64,000 nt of DNA from Spironucleus salmonicida (GCA_000497125.2 CM035322.1:1124001-1188000), one strand, 5' to 3'. Shown: positions 50,478 through 63,414, counted from the stretch's first letter. A program made the numbers and translations. The notes: generated from the sequence alone by a model not told the origin.

Positions 50478-50550
50478 GCTCCAATAGCTCAATGGATAGA
50501 GCGCTCGCCTCCTAAGCGAGAGGTTGTGGGTTCAAGTCCCATTTGGAGTA
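50478..50550 (+). tRNA. tRNA-Arg (CCT)
   Basis: 73 nt cloverleaf: acceptor GCTCCAA/TTGGAGT (G-T at the first pair), D arm GCTC-GAGC, anticodon stem CTCGC/GCGAG, loop CTCCTAA (CCT reads AGG), T loop TTCAAGT. It lies just outside the right arm of inverted repeat 2, single copy here. Confidence 0.95.
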
Positions 50551-50620
50551 AATTTATTAACTAATAAAACTATCACATTATCTTAGTAAAAAAATATTCT
50601 AAATTCAATCCAATTAGTTA

Positions 50621-51868
50621 TCACCCAGAGTAATCATAAACAACCTGTCGCATTTGCTAAACACACTATTACAACACTTCCTTTCCAACCCCAAATTTCT
50701 CATACAAATGCATATATGCACCAACTGATAATTTGCGCACCACATCATCACAGATCTCAGTAATTTAATCGTTGAAAATTCCACAATTAAGCAGAGCGCT
50801 ACCCATTGGCCCACCTAACCAGGAGTACTAAAACCCCTTCATTTATCCTTAGCAAGTTGATCTAAGCATCTTATATGATTCTGAGTAACTACTTACTTCA
50901 TTTTTTAAAATAGCCCCAAAATCACCATTGATATATTCATAACATCCTTTTCCACGCATTACTACTAAGCTTCCATAATTCTTAATTTCATTTTACACTT
51001 TCCACTCCATTTAACTGTCACAGCTTGCACCACTAATGCACATTTGCCTAATGTATTTTGCTATATTAAAAATTTTTCTTTCTGTCGCCTGAATAGGAAC
51101 TGTAGGTGTTGTTTTTGCACATAAAATATTCATAAAAGGAGATTTTGAACAACTAAAAATTTCTTTTTCAACACCTGCCAAAATACCCCCAATATTATGT
51201 GAGATTACTTCGTTTAAAACATCAAAATTTGGCCGAGTTTTCACACCTTTTTCTTTCCTGATTGCCTCTGCCGCTTCATCATTTCCTAGTAATAAAACAC
51301 TGTGTGAAACTTCTTAAATAGTGCTCAAGCTCAATAATGCATTAAAATTTTGAGTATTGACTTCTCCAACTCGAAATGGTAGAATAGCATGTGAAAAAAT
51401 ATCGTTTTTTGGGTGTTCTTATGCAATTTGGTTAAGAAGAAATGAGCCGAGGCCTGATCCAGTGCCTCCAGCCAGAGAAGATGCTGAAAAGAATGTAACA
51501 GATGTATCTGCATGCTCCAACTCCTTTCTGAGTTTTTCAGTGAAAATTGTAGCTATTTTTGGTCCGTGAAATGCGAAGCCATGTGCCCAATTATTTCCCG
51601 ACCCGGATTAATTGAAAATAGCTTATTAAGGTAGATAAGTGAAAGGAAGTTTTTAGTTATTAAGACATGCTGAATGTATAACTTTGGGCTCCATATCTAT
51701 TAAAAGTGAACGTGGAACTAGAGTTTATGCTTTTGGAGATTCGCGGAAAAGAGTACTAAAATTTGTTTCAGAATGAAGATTAAAGTTATGGCATCTTTTA
51801 AGAATCTCTGGCATAATTTGATTACCATATTAACCGAATTAGAGTGTAATCATTATTTGAAAAGACAT
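50621..51868 (-). CDS. TUBD1: Delta-tubulin
   Basis: 415 residues, start MSFQIMITLQFGQYGNQIMP. The phrase GSGNNWAHGFAFHGP (about residue 90) is the delta-tubulin form of the tubulin N-terminal domain; GGTGSGLGSFL (about 132) is the tubulin nucleotide signature. The C-terminus GAYMHLYEKFGVGKEVLQQ matches the H11 region of tubulins. Delta-tubulin is needed for triplet microtubules of basal bodies, fitting an eight-flagellated cell. The protein is short for the family (about 450) and shows no acidic tail. An AT-only element lies immediately upstream (51870-51890). Confidence 0.88.
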
Positions 51869-52045
51869 TAATATATAATATTATATGTAATCAGTTTTAA
51901 TAATTATCAAAAAAATTGCCCTCATTTCAAACTGGTTTAATATAATATTCAAATATTCTAGTGACAACTTTATATATGTTATCACTAAAAAATATAATAT
52001 AGTATATTATTATATTATAAATTACATATCTTAATCACATTGAAA

Positions 52046-52654
52046 ATGCCATACCGTTTTACTTCCCCTTCCACTTAGATTGAAATATACATAGGCTTCG
52101 ACAAATTTGAAAATGAGAACCTAATAAAATATGCATTTCCAGGAGATATTTGGTTTCATGTCGATAAATTTTCTTCAGCTCATGTATACTGTAGAACTTT
52201 AGGAGAGTTCACATTCGACACACTACCCGAAAGCCTTATTGAAGAAGCTGCTGAATTAACAAAATCGAATTCAATAGAAGGATGTAAATAAAGTCGAGTT
52301 TGTATTATCTATACCCCTGCTGATAATTTGCTTAAAAGTGGTGATATGGATGTGGGAACAGTTGGATACAAGAATGATTAACTAGTAAAAAGAACATATG
52401 TTGATAGTAAAAATCGAGAAATGTTGAAAGATTTTAAAAGATAGATAATAGAGGATCGAGACTATGATTTTTATTCAGAGAAGATAAATTACGAAGCAGG
52501 AATTAAGAATGCTGAAAAAGCTGTCAAAAGGGCAGAGCGGAATAAATAAAAAGCTGAAATGGCAGAAAAATTAAAACAAAAAAAGGAGATGGATTATAGT
52601 CATTTGTATTAAAATGTTTAGGAACAGCAAGGTGATGTAGAAGATTTCTTCTGA
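52046..52654 (+). CDS. CCDC25: CCDC25-like protein (NFACT-R / DUF814 domain)
   Basis: 202 residues, close to the roughly 208 of animal CCDC25. Start MPYRFTSPSTQIEIYIGFDK, then the conserved GDIWFHVDKFSSAHVYCR, NSIEGCKQSRVCIIYTP and GDMDVGTVGYKND, and a charged coiled-coil C-terminus (KAVKRAERNKQKAEMAEK). The domain is the nucleic-acid-binding module shared with ribosome quality control factors NEMF/RqcH; the role of the stand-alone form in protists is unknown. Divergent from delta-tubulin; an AT-only element (51991-52020) precedes the ATG. Confidence 0.9.
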
Positions 52655-54090
52655 CTATTATACGTTTTAATATATCAAACTATATATTGCTAATTTTAAC
52701 TTAATTAGTTAACTAAGCTTTCAATTGCAGTGTTTAATGATTTTGATAAATCTGCAAAGAATAAAAATTTATAAAATTTATCAAAAGAATAAGGATAATC
52801 ATAGTAGAATATAATTTATACATATGTTTGGCATAAAGTTATTAGTAAAAGATATGTTTTATAATTATGTAATATTTTTAAACTTTCAAATTGAAATTGT
52901 TTATGCAGGTCAAATCTATTTTTGATAGATCTCTTCCTTAAATTTATAATTGGATGCTAAAATGGTATTAAATTGCGAATTTTTGATTTTTAAAGATATC
53001 CAAAATCATATTTGTACTGAATTAAAGACTGATATTTTCTATTGTAGCAATAAATAATGTAAACGAAATAAACTACTAAAAATTAGATCCAACAATTTCA
53101 TTGACTGATCCCTCATAATACTCTGGATATGAGATATGATGATCATAGTACTATTTAATATTGAAAAATTTATCAACAAATAATATGACTTAATATTTTT
53201 TGGTAAAGTAATTTTCAAATTGTATAAAAACTGAATGTAATAGTTTTTAATTTAAGCATTGGGTATAGATTTTATAAATTGATTGTGTAGCAAGATAAAT
53301 TAGGATAGTGTATACATAATGGAATATCTGATATGAATATCTTTGATAAATTTTATAGAATACGATTACTTTTGCATCTAGTTTTATTAAACGAGTACAC
53401 TTTTTAAAATATGTTTATAAAATATCATTATCTTCAATATAATAGTAGTATACATTCCGAATAGTAAATTCAGTTATTATATTTCCTTAAAGTTACACAT
53501 TGATACCATCAAAAGAATCTTATGTTTGAGTTAAAAATATGAAAAGTTTTCAGTTATTTTGAAAAAAATTATTCAGGGATATTAGTAATTTACACATATA
53601 TAAAAGAAATAATCTCTAAGTTTAAATCTTATTACGTTAAGATTTATATTTAATTTAATGGAGATCCTATTCTAAATTATTTAAGATTAATACCTTGCGA
53701 TAAATCAAACATTTATATGTTTATTGAAGATAATTAAACCATTCAGTTACATAGGAACACGTAAATATACTACTATAAAAATTTATATCTGTTATTTTTA
53801 TATATTTATTAGTCAAATATATGTTATCTATAAGTTTTTTAATATATCCGTATAATCTCTTGAACTAATAACTATAATATCTGCCTTATATTTATTACAA
53901 TAGGTTATCCTAAAGATTTTCTAAAGTGATTCTGACATCTCCAACAGAAATCTAGCTATCAAATCCGACATAAATATTCAGTATAATTGAAATAACTTTT
54001 TATGATATTATATATTATCATTTATTTTTACTTATTCTAAAGTATAATTATATATAATTATTTAGTTCTATCTATTTCCACTTCTTTAAT
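52655..54090. other. Long AT-rich gene-free region
   Basis: 1,436 bases. A short minus-strand frame near 53.8-53.97 kb (MSDLIARFLLEMSESLQKIF...) ends in TGA after about 50 codons and may be a relic. Nothing else stands out. Confidence 0.45.
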
Positions 54091-56526
54091 ATGTCTATAG
54101 TGGAGATAGGTGCTTCTGCATTAACTCCAGAAAAAATTTATGAACTTCTTCACAGTAAGGGAATAGCAATATTAGATTCATCTGTATCTGCTCGTTTTAC
54201 TACTAAAACATCTATAGAATATATAGTTTCAGATTGCAAAACAGAAAGGGATTCAAATCTTTTAGCATTCATATTATAGCTTTTAAATACTGATAATTCT
54301 GTTCCTATTGAATAACTTTAACAATTAATTGCTGGTTTTCATGATAATAAAAGCCTTATTTCTACTCCTATCCATTATACTAATTTCTCAGCTTCTTCAG
54401 TTTCGTATTTAGTTTCTATCTCTACATCAGTTTTAACATTTGCATATTCTGTATTTTCAGAGCTAGTATGTATTAAATCTGGAGCTTTTATGCAAGAAAA
54501 AGCATTTACTGTAAGAAATTTCAATCAGGTAGCGAAGAATCTTAGTGAAGAAGTTAGAATTTATGCCAATGGATCAAAGAAACATGATTTGAAAAAAGGA
54601 GACTAGAATAATCAGTTTTTAAACATAGTTAAATTAAAAGAAAATGACATAATCTTGAGATAAAAGGCAAGAGAGGAACTGAAATGTGGTGTTTATCAAG
54701 ATGGTATGGAGAACTAGATATAGTATTAATTTTTTGAATCCTTATATTCATCATTGTTAAACGCTTATTAAGATTCAGTATATAGAGAATTCAATTTGAA
54801 ACAATTCAGTCACATAGATGGAAATTGGAAACCAACCTAACTCATGACTCCAGTTTAAACTTCACCATTACTTGAAGACCTTCCAACACTGCTTTATTCA
54901 TAACTTTAATCTGAATTATAAACTTCAATTCATCTCCTTTTAAGTGCACAAAGTGCTCTTAAGAAGGGTAAATTACAAATTGGAGAGGGAGTAATGCTAT
55001 TTTTGAATCAACTTTCTACTTCTTCTCCCACAAACAACTTTCCACGTCTTTCAGTTATTTCCCTCATTCTTAAAAATACAATTTTACCATCAAATCAGTC
55101 ACATAGAGTACCAATCCCACCTCCTGGCACTCGTGATCTTTTGCCTAACTAAATGCACTCTAGAAAGCTTGCATTAAACCTTATTACTGAAATTTTCGAG
55201 AAACACGGAGCACTTTAAATCGAGACTCCGACGTTTGAAACAAGAGCAGTATTGATGGGAAAATACGGTGAGGACCAGAAACTGATTTTTAACTTGGAGA
55301 ATTTTGGAGAAGAAATCTGCGCTTTACGCTACGACTTGACAGTGCCATTTTCGCGGTTTTGTGCCACGAACGGAATTAGCTAAATAAAACGTTATCAAAT
55401 AGGTAGAGTCTTCAGACGTGATAAGCCCGTTATGGAAAAAGGCCGTTTCCGCGAATTCTATCAATGTGATTTTGATATTGCTGGAAATTATGCTAGTAAT
55501 GTTCCTGATGCCGAAATATTGTGTGTTATCAGTGAAATTCTTAGTGGACTGAAATTAGGAGATTTCACAGTTATAGTTAGTGATAGAAGAATCTTAGATG
55601 CCGTTATGGGCCTCTGTGGGGTATAAAATGACAAACTAAGAGCTGTATGCGGTTGCGTAGATCAATTAGACAAAATAAGTCAGGAAGAAGTTATCGAGAA
55701 GATTGTCGGTAAAGGTGTAGACCGCGAAATTGGTGTGAATGTGATGAAAATGCTCGGTTTTAAGTCCTCTGGATAAGAGTTTTAAGATAAAGTCAAAGAA
55801 CTAGAATAAAACCAGGAGCTATTTACGGTTATTAAACCTTATTTGGAGGATTTAGCTGAGGTACTAAATTATCTCAAGTTATTTAACGCATAAGCATTGA
55901 AATCGATAGTTATTGATTTTTCACTTGCTAGAGGTTTGGATTATTACACTGGTATGATATTCGAGGCAAAAATGACCAAGACAAACTCTTCAATTGCAGG
56001 TGGCGGTAGGTATGATAAGTTGCTATAAAACAATATACCAGCAGTGGGTGGAAGTGTAGGAATTGAGCGTATTTTTGCATTATTAGAGCAAAAATCCTCT
56101 CAGAAATAGCTTCTCCACGTTTTCATAGCCGCAGCCCCAGGTTCTAGCTTAAAGGAAAGAGTCAGGTTAGCAGGAATGTTGCAGTAAAATAATGTAAAAT
56201 GCGGATTATGTCTGAAGGATGCTGGGTCTCTTAAGTAAATGAAGAAGGATATAGATGAGGCGGTGGAAGCAGGCTGCAAATTTTGTATTTTCTAAGGCGG
56301 TGAAGAAATGGAAAGAGAGGTTTTATAAGTTAAAGACTTAGAAACAGAAGAGTAAGTAGAAATTAAGGCAGATGAGATGTTGTAATATATTTTACAGAGA
56401 TTGGGTGCTAAATATATAGAGTTCAGAGACTAATGGATGAAGTGGATCGTTCAGAGAGTTTAAGAAGGAGAAATTACGGTTGATGATATGATGAAGATGA
56501 TCCAAGAACTGAATACCAAAGAGTGA
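54091..56526 (+). CDS. HARS: Histidyl-tRNA synthetase with long N-terminal extension
   Basis: 811 residues. The catalytic core begins about residue 345 ([17 protein letters not shown]), with motif 2 [13 protein letters not shown] and [11 protein letters not shown], histidine-binding loop [14 protein letters not shown] and motif 3 [10 protein letters not shown]. The anticodon-binding domain follows. The first 340 residues are an extension, while most HisRS have 420-510 residues in total. Its start ([20 protein letters not shown]) recalls histidine/phenylalanine ammonia-lyase N-termini; plant cytosolic HisRS carry a comparable extension as I recall, so this may be the same ancient fusion. The stop lies 12 bp from the stop of the convergent MATE gene. 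Confidence 0.95.
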
Positions 56527-56538
56527 GAAAAACACTAA

Positions 56539-58110
56539 TCACATCACAAGTTAGATCTCGGAAAGATTATATTCCGATTCAGTGTTTTCTAAGGGCTAAT
56601 CGTCCACCGTGTCAGTTTTACCAAAAGCGATTTTCCAGGTCAGCTTAATACTATTCTGCCTACAATACTTCTTTAAATAGTAATAGATAATTCCGACTGA
56701 AATAATGCCACTTATGACGTCATTTATGTTGAAACTAGACATACTGACGTAAAAATTAGCCTTTGGACTCAGACCGTCGCTAGAGTAGCACAGAATTACG
56801 AACAACACCGGAATAAGCAGTATTTGCGTCACAATGGCCACAACGAATCCCTGCCAGAACAAATCTGCGGCCTGGCAGTAGGTGGTGCTCAGATACTGCA
56901 ACGGCAGTATGATGCCGGATGCGCAGAAAATCCTGATGATGTCCGACGCCGTTTTGACGTAAAGCTCGTTTGAGGAGAACACCAGCGCCAGATAGTTTGC
57001 AAACGCGGCGACTGCGCACAGAAACGTGAAATTGAGCAGGCAGACGTAGAAGACGATGACGATGGAGAGCTGCACGAATCGCGTCTTGCGGCCCGCCCCG
57101 CGCGCGTACGCGGCAGCAGTCAGGTAGCTCCCAGTCGAGTTGTAGCATACGCCGGCGGTGACGTTGTATACCGTACTAAGCGTTCCCCAGGCCGCTAGAA
57201 CCTGCTCGTAGACGGCTTTCTTCTGGTCGATATCCGGCGTTTCGTCGGCATAGCGATTCGCGATTTTCGTGATCAGCACCTGCACCGTGCCCAAAACGAT
57301 CATGCCCGAAGCGCTGGAAATTAAGTCTATGATGCCGATTTTGCAACAATTCTTCAACAATTCGATTTTCCACTTCTTCAAAATCAGCCTAGGGCGAATT
57401 TTGACCACACACGTTTTCTATATCAAAATGAGTGATATAAGCAAGCTGGGGACGTAGCTGATGATGTTCGCGAGGCCGGGACCGAAAATTCCCATATCCG
57501 TTAAAAACAGGAAGCAGGGGCACATGATGGCCAAATTGAGCACCTGCTGCCCGATTTGCATGTAGAGATAAAAGGACATTTGGCCGGTTCCCATGAAAAT
57601 CGCTAGCAAAACGTTGTACCAGATGATGAGAATGGAACCTGCCAACTGAGGCAAAATAAAATCGTAAGCTAGGCCTATGACCTCTACGCCATTGTGCTCG
57701 TCGACGAGAATACCTAAAATTTGACGTAGGCAAGGGACGAGGCAAACGGCGATTAAAACACCGCATATGGTTCCTAATAGGAGCATTTGCATAACGAGGG
57801 CCTCTGCGTGTTCAATTTCGCCTTTTCCAATGCAGTTTCCGATGCAGGCGGAACCACCTACTGCAAAGAACCAGCCGAACATGAATGCCAAATACTCAAA
57901 TGGACCTGCAATCGCTACAGCAGCCAGCTACGCTTCTGCGTTAGGTTACGTGCGTGTTACCAAAATGGGAATTACGAAGAGATATAAAGCTGAAATTAGA
58001 TATGAAATGAGTTAACGAGATGCTAAGGATGCTATTGTTCGTAATGGTGACTTTGATCCTAGTGTAATATCCTCTGCTGTGAGTTCGTTCGTCGGATAGG
58101 TAGAAGACAT
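56539..58110 (-). CDS. MATE family efflux transporter
   Basis: 523 residues with about 12 hydrophobic segments. The N-terminal half has IPILVTRTQPNAEAQLAAVAI, FFAVGGSACIGNCIGKGE and YNVLLAIFMGTGQMSFYL, which are MATE landmarks (GS-A..I.N..G.G, N..L...G). The second half repeats the pattern (GTLSTVYNVTAGVCYNSTG, AYARGAGRKTRF). These are Na+ or H+ driven exporters of cationic drugs and metabolites in plasma or vacuole membranes. The N-terminus is AT-rich, and the C-terminal half (about 56,600-57,600) is GC-rich. Start at ATG 58110 (MSSTYPTNELTAEDITLG). Confidence 0.9.
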
Positions 58111-58239
58111 TAATAGGTGAAATAATTAACAGTTAACTTATTAAATAAAATATACATTTTTAATATGAAAAATTGGTATTCATAAAAAGATAAGTCAAAT
58201 GTAAGATAAATTTTCTGATCAGAGTATGCATAAATCCCC

Positions 58240-58953
58240 TCATTATATTTGCACTGCTAAGCTAGCCCCAAAGATCGCAAGCAGGCACACACCGAACATC
58301 TTACTCAGTCTACTCTTTTTCTTTAAATCTTGCAATTTTGTTGATAGGTCGGTTTCGCTTTCACCGAACTTGGATTTTTTGTCCTCAATTAAATCCTCCA
58401 ATTTCTATTTCTCATGCAGAATTTTCTCTGTATTCTTCTGTTATTACTATAAATCTAAATTTAGCTTTTCTATCATTATTTATTTTTCTTTTTGCTCAGC
58501 ATTAAGTAGTTCGTGGGTATTTTCAAGTTACGATATCTCCTTTTCCAGAATTTCTAAATTGGTTTCAGCTTCCATTTGTGCTTTTTCCAGCGTCTCTAAG
58601 TTATTCAATATCTCGTTATTTTCATCTTCAATTTCCTAAATTATATCATCTTTCTCGTGCGATGCCGTTCTAAGAATTTCAATCTCGACTTCATAGTTCC
58701 TTTTTAGTTACTCAGATTACGTTTTCATTTGTTCAATTGTAAGCTCTTAATAATTTGCGTTTGATTTTAAAGATTTTAACTCTTCGAACACCATTCCTAG
58801 CTTATCTTCAACTTTTACACGTTCAGTTATTTCGCGTTAAAGTAGTTTTTCCGTTTCTGGCATACGAGAAATACGTGTAGATGGAGTTCTAATTGATGAA
58901 TTAAGGTTTCCTAGGGTCGCAGTGTTGCAGGGAGAGACTTCGGATTTCTGCAT
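58240..58953 (-). CDS. Tail-anchored coiled-coil protein, family member 2
   Basis: 237 residues, the same length as its paralogue at 14780-15493. N-terminus with Ser/Thr/Arg (SSIRTPSTRISRMPETEKLL), long coiled coil containing FEELKSLKSNANYQELTIEQ, and a C-terminal hydrophobic segment (MFGVCLLAIFGASLAVQIQ) ending at TGA 58240-58242. The paralogues match best over the first 110 residues and diverge in the second coil. Function unknown; probably anchored in an endomembrane or the nuclear envelope. It lies 129 bp downstream of nothing conserved except the MATE start, same strand. Confidence 0.85.
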
Positions 58954-59166
58954 GAATTTTAGGGGTTGGGAAGAAGTTATATTTATACATATAATAATAG
59001 TAATATTATTGTACTAGAATTATTGACCATATATAGTCTATTCAATTAATTTAAAGTGAGAAAATATAGATATAAATGATTATATACAAGAAATTTATAA
59101 TTGTAATAATAACTTGTATATACTAAATAATAAATATAATTTATATAATATTAATAATACAGATTA

Positions 59167-59652
59167 ATGTTTTAACCAAGTCAAAAATTAAAAAATGAAA
59201 TCACTATTTCAGAATTTAAAATTTTTCCAGAATCATCTATACCAATTAAGTATTAAAGTATTTAGTAAACGCTGGATTCTACTGGAATCAAGTAAATGAA
59301 AGCACTTTTAGCATTAAAGACTAAAGAAATTAAAGACAAAGACAATAAAATTTTAGCTCTTTAAACATCAAATTAGCAGATCATTAAAAAATATGAAATG
59401 TAATCCAGATAAATCAATACCCTCATAAAGCAGTTTTAAGAGTCTGAAGAAAAATTATAAATATTAACCCAGAAACTAACATGGACAATAAAGTAGTTGA
59501 ATCTGAGGGATGCAGAGTTAAAAATTAATGGTTTACGTAAGGAAAAGGGTAAGAAACTAGAAATAGTTCACTTAGTAAAGGATTTTTATGTTCCAAAACT
59601 GAACGTCACCCAAGAGGAGTTATAGATAATAAACTAGTATCTGACCGAGTGA
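59167..59652 (+). CDS. Coiled-coil protein, 161 residues
   Basis: Start MFQPSQKLKNEITISEFKIF; Lys/Gln/Leu-rich coil in the middle (MKALLALKTKEIKDKDNK, IKQFQESEEKLQILTQKL) and a conserved-looking end (VKDFYVPKLNVTQEELQ). Many TAA/TAG Gln. Stop 59650-59652 lies 2 bp from the stop of the convergent gene. Family unrecognised; the ATG at 59195 is out of phase and stops early, so it was not used. Confidence 0.65.
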
Positions 59653-59654
59653 GT

Positions 59655-60371
59655 TCATTCTATGAGCTTATAAGGACCATGTTTTCTCTAATAGGGTTTC
59701 TTTCGTTACATCTCGTACAGATTGGATTTTATCTGAACTGGGGACTTAGAACCTGGGAAAACTTAATATTCTGGTTTTTTATACATGTCATTGAGATGAA
59801 GTCCTTGTTTTTATGTCTGCTTAATATAATCAAATGAATGACCTTAACATAGCATATACATATCTCTCATTTTTACTGCAATATCCGCTTCATATTCGTT
59901 CATTTTAAAAGACAATGCGTTAGGAAAATCAGAGTTTTATTGCCCGTTTCTAGTTACCGGATCTGTGATGTTCTGAACTGTATTCTATTTCTATGTTTTA
60001 ACTATTTACTAACCTACTTAAAAGCGGGAGTCTGGTATTGATGGTTTTTAAAACTAAAGTGTATCAAGAACTTTCTAAGGTTGAGGTCGTGGTCTCTCCT
60101 CTCGTAGACATTCTCTTTATGCCATAAATTGTTCTAGCTTGCCTTAATCAAAATCTTATAATGTGGTTCTTGTTGCTAGTCTAAGACAGTGATTCTTTTA
60201 AACATCTTTATGAGGATTATCAAATGCTGATACTAACCGCTTGACTGATTTTGGTCTAGACAATGGTCTTTATCCGGTTGTTGGTCTAGACCGAAGAGGT
60301 GTCATAGATCCTGTAAGAAATGTATGTTGTTTGTAGTCTGGATAGTTTGACAAAAATTCTAAGGATTTCAT
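59655..60371 (-). CDS. Basic Pro/Arg/Gln-rich protein, 238 residues
   Basis: Start MKSLEFLSNYPDYKQHTFLT, then SMTPLRSRPTTGQRPLSRPK, a pattern of short Ser-Arg-Pro phrases as in microtubule-lumen or flagellar associated proteins, and an ending NLYEMQRKKPYQRKHGPYK. No fold or family recognised; low hydrophobicity suggests an extended protein. Convergent with 59167-59652. A flagellar role is speculation from composition only. Confidence 0.65.
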
Positions 60372-60525
60372 TCTAAATTGAAGCGGTATGTAGGTTATCA
60401 ATCTTATATATATTTAGAAGGTGATGTTGCGTAAAAATTTATATATAAGATCATATAATTTGTTTAATTTATTATATGAACTATCCAATAATAGCATTAA
60501 TTTATATCAATATAATTTTCACAAA

Positions 60526-61521
60526 ATGACATTTTATCAATAACTGGCATTATGCCGATTCATGAATAAAGTTGTGCATAAATTAAAAAGCACTACTTAA
60601 AATTAATAAATTCTTAAGCTTACTAAATTTTCAATTGAATAAAGCCAATACTCAAACTAAATCACTAAAATACTCTACAATCTCCGAGAAATTACGTAAT
60701 CTTACCAAGCTGATATTACTATAATTATGAAAATTACATTTAATTGTATTCGGTTTTTCTTTTAGTTCACTCAATACGATAAGAAATTATTCATTTCAAT
60801 TATTGCTAACACCTCTACATATTTTCCTGAATCATCAATCCACTTTATTCCTTTTATATAATAAAATTTTCTTCCCTGCTAGATAATTTAACTCTTTGAT
60901 CCTGAGACTGACAAGGAGAACCTGTTAAGTACGTTTTTCAGATTATTAATGAACCTATCGAAACAGCTTAAGTATGTTTAATAGAATGGTATTTATATAA
61001 GTTTTTTAGCTATCTATGGCTAGGTATATCAATTTTTTATAGATAGCCCTACTGATTTAAGGATGCGCTTCTTTTAAGGAAGACAAGATGCTTCTTAAAA
61101 TTTTACATCTACTGTTAAAAATTTGATTGTAGGCAATATTGAATTTATTCCATCCTCAAACCTAGGATCTTTATTCCTCTCCTTATGTGATCTAACTGAT
61201 TCTTACATTTTACTAGAACGCTGTTTGGAATATTTACCTGATTCGGATAGTGTGATAGAGAAATTCGTGCAACAGTTTGATGATTATTCATATAATAAGA
61301 ATTACATCAAGTTATTATTAGTTTTTAGTAAAAATGAAATCTTGAATCTTGATTTTGATATATTAGTAATACAAATTTTATCGCTTAGTGAACATAGTAG
61401 TATTATTGATTAAATTTTATGCTTCTAAAATATACTTAGAGACGGAGAATGGGATCATATTTTGTCGTTTGAGTGGGATCCAGCAGATGGAGAATGGGAC
61501 TTTTTGTAATGGGCGTAGTGA
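60526..61521 (+). CDS. Hypothetical protein, 331 residues
   Basis: ATG to TGA, start MTFYQQLALCRFMNKVVHKL; downstream Met codons exist and the first 50 residues are less certain. Largely helical with Leu/Phe-rich repeats (LCDLTDSYILLERCLEYLP, YIKLLLVFSKNEILNLDF) and a Trp-rich acidic end (LSFEWDPADGEWDFLQWAQ). Family not recognised. Confidence 0.65.
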
Positions 61522-62319
61522 ATATTTAAAAACTCACATAATTACACTTTCAAACTATGATTTTAGAATAATATGCTCTACACAGTCTTCTTTACATTAT
61601 TGTAACTTTCTTTTTAAAATAATTCGTTAATGACCACTTTTGATCGGAATAATCCCAATCGAAGGCTTACAAAAAAGTAAAATTTTTGCTAACTACTATG
61701 TTGTTGACAACTATTGGGCTAATTTATGATGTAATCCGTAGTCAATGAGATAGAATTAATTATTACACTTAAGTACTGAATTTTATGTTATATTATGTAT
61801 TTATATATTGTTACTTTCTAAGAATTTTATTATTTATGAGAGAAATATATACAACTGATCAACATTTGTTTCTTTATCTATTTTGGAGCCTTTAATATAC
61901 TAAATGATTTAATACATCCTAGAATCAATAATTTGGATCCCAATACTTTTCACTAATCCAGGATAATATTAAAGAGAATGTATTCGGTCTATTTCATCTA
62001 TATTTTCTTAATTATGATCAAATTATCGACAAATGAAATGTTTATGACCATTGTATGCTCCTTTAGAAGGCCAATTTCCGTATTATACACTCCTATTAGT
62101 AATTTTCATATCAAGCACTTTTTTAGGCATTTATTTTTAATATTTTATAATATGTATATATAAGTATATTATATCCATGTAATACTTTCTCAATTATATG
62201 ATATAGTTATGCAACTATTTCTGGTATTCATATAACAGCCTTTATACGTTATCCTTAAATTATTTTAAGTGCATTTCATGTCAATATCTACTGTTAGCAT
62301 ATCTAAACTATCTACATCC
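61522..62319. other. AT-rich intergenic stretch
   Basis: 798 bases; no gene with balanced composition or motif on either strand. Confidence 0.45.
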
Positions 62320-63414
62320 TCACTTAATTGCTTTGCCCTAGTTCATCAAAATAATCATATATTCGTTAAGAAACTACGCCATTTCGAGCAGCTCAGCCTC
62401 GTTTCGAAAATTGTTCATTTCAATCATTTTGTAGCTCTCTTTTGGAGTGAAATTTCGATCAATAAATGTATTAACACTATCCAAACTGACTGACCTGAAA
62501 TCACCTCCTTCTATAGCTTCCCCGTCCTTGGCGTCTCCAACAACCTGGCAGTTAAAACACTGGCAATTTGCGCACCACACACCGCAGTTTGAGCTGAAAA
62601 CGCCGTAAAACTCACGTTCGCACTCTCTGCACAGGGCCTTACAATTTTGCATTTTGAACATAAAAAACTATCTTTTACGAATCTATTTCAATTTCCACTT
62701 TTCTCTCCTTTCGCCACAAATTCCTATTTTCAGGCAAATCGGACATGTTAATTTTCCGTAATTTTTGAAGCAGAAAACGTGAATTTGATGCCCACAGTGC
62801 AGAATCTGGCAGTTCTAGCTCATCTCGTCCAGGCAAATCGGACAGTTTCCTGAGATTTTGACGCAGTTGTGAGTTGCAAAATTGGATTTTTTGATGCATT
62901 TATCGCAATTATTACAATGCTGAAAATCATTTTTCTTTCCTATTCGGCAAGTATTGCAAGATATACAGTGAAAAAGTGGCTTAATTACAGGTTCTATAGA
63001 AGTTAATAAAGGGCAAAATTAGCAAATTTGTGAAGCTAAAACCTGGTCACAATTAATACAAATTTTACCCATTTGCTATGTTTTTGCACAGAATTTGCAA
63101 GCTATTTGAAAGTATTCGAATTTGTGGTCATAAGTTTCGTTGTGGCATCGCCTGCAACTTGTTAAATTTTTGCACACTTTACAAACGTAAAAAGCGCCAG
63201 AAACTTCGTGGTCGCATGCTAAAGCATACTGGACAGAATACGATTCAATGTGGGTTTGCTTATTGATAACTTTATTAACATTTTTAAGCAAAAACTGCTT
63301 CTCTTCGGTGATAATTGATTAGATAAAATGATCTTGAGTTCTATCTGCGTATGTGCGTGTTTAAACTAATACTTGGCGTGAGTTTTCGTCGATTTTATCA
63401 ACTATTAAATTCAT
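62320..63414 (-). CDS. CHY/RING zinc-finger protein, RCHY1 (PIRH2)-like E3 ubiquitin ligase
   Basis: 364 residues. After about 50 N-terminal residues comes the CHY zinc finger (ALACDHEVSGAFYVCKVC, SCRRCHNETYDHKF, IACKFCAKTQQMGKICINC), then the CTCHY region (FHCISCNTCRIGKKNDFQHC, CDKCIKKSNFATHNC). A RING-H2 follows (NCPICLDEM ... LHCGHQIHVFCFKNYGKLTCPIC), and a C-terminal zinc ribbon (CRECEREFYGVF ... CANCQCFNC). This order is that of RCHY1, which ubiquitinates p53 and other targets in animals; targets here are unknown. All ligands needed for the RING appear present. AT-only element at 63425-63455. Confidence 0.93.

Noticed and set aside
62675-62899. Short minus-strand frame within the RCHY1-like gene
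   Set aside because: Out of phase with the zinc-finger frame that has all Cys/His ligands.
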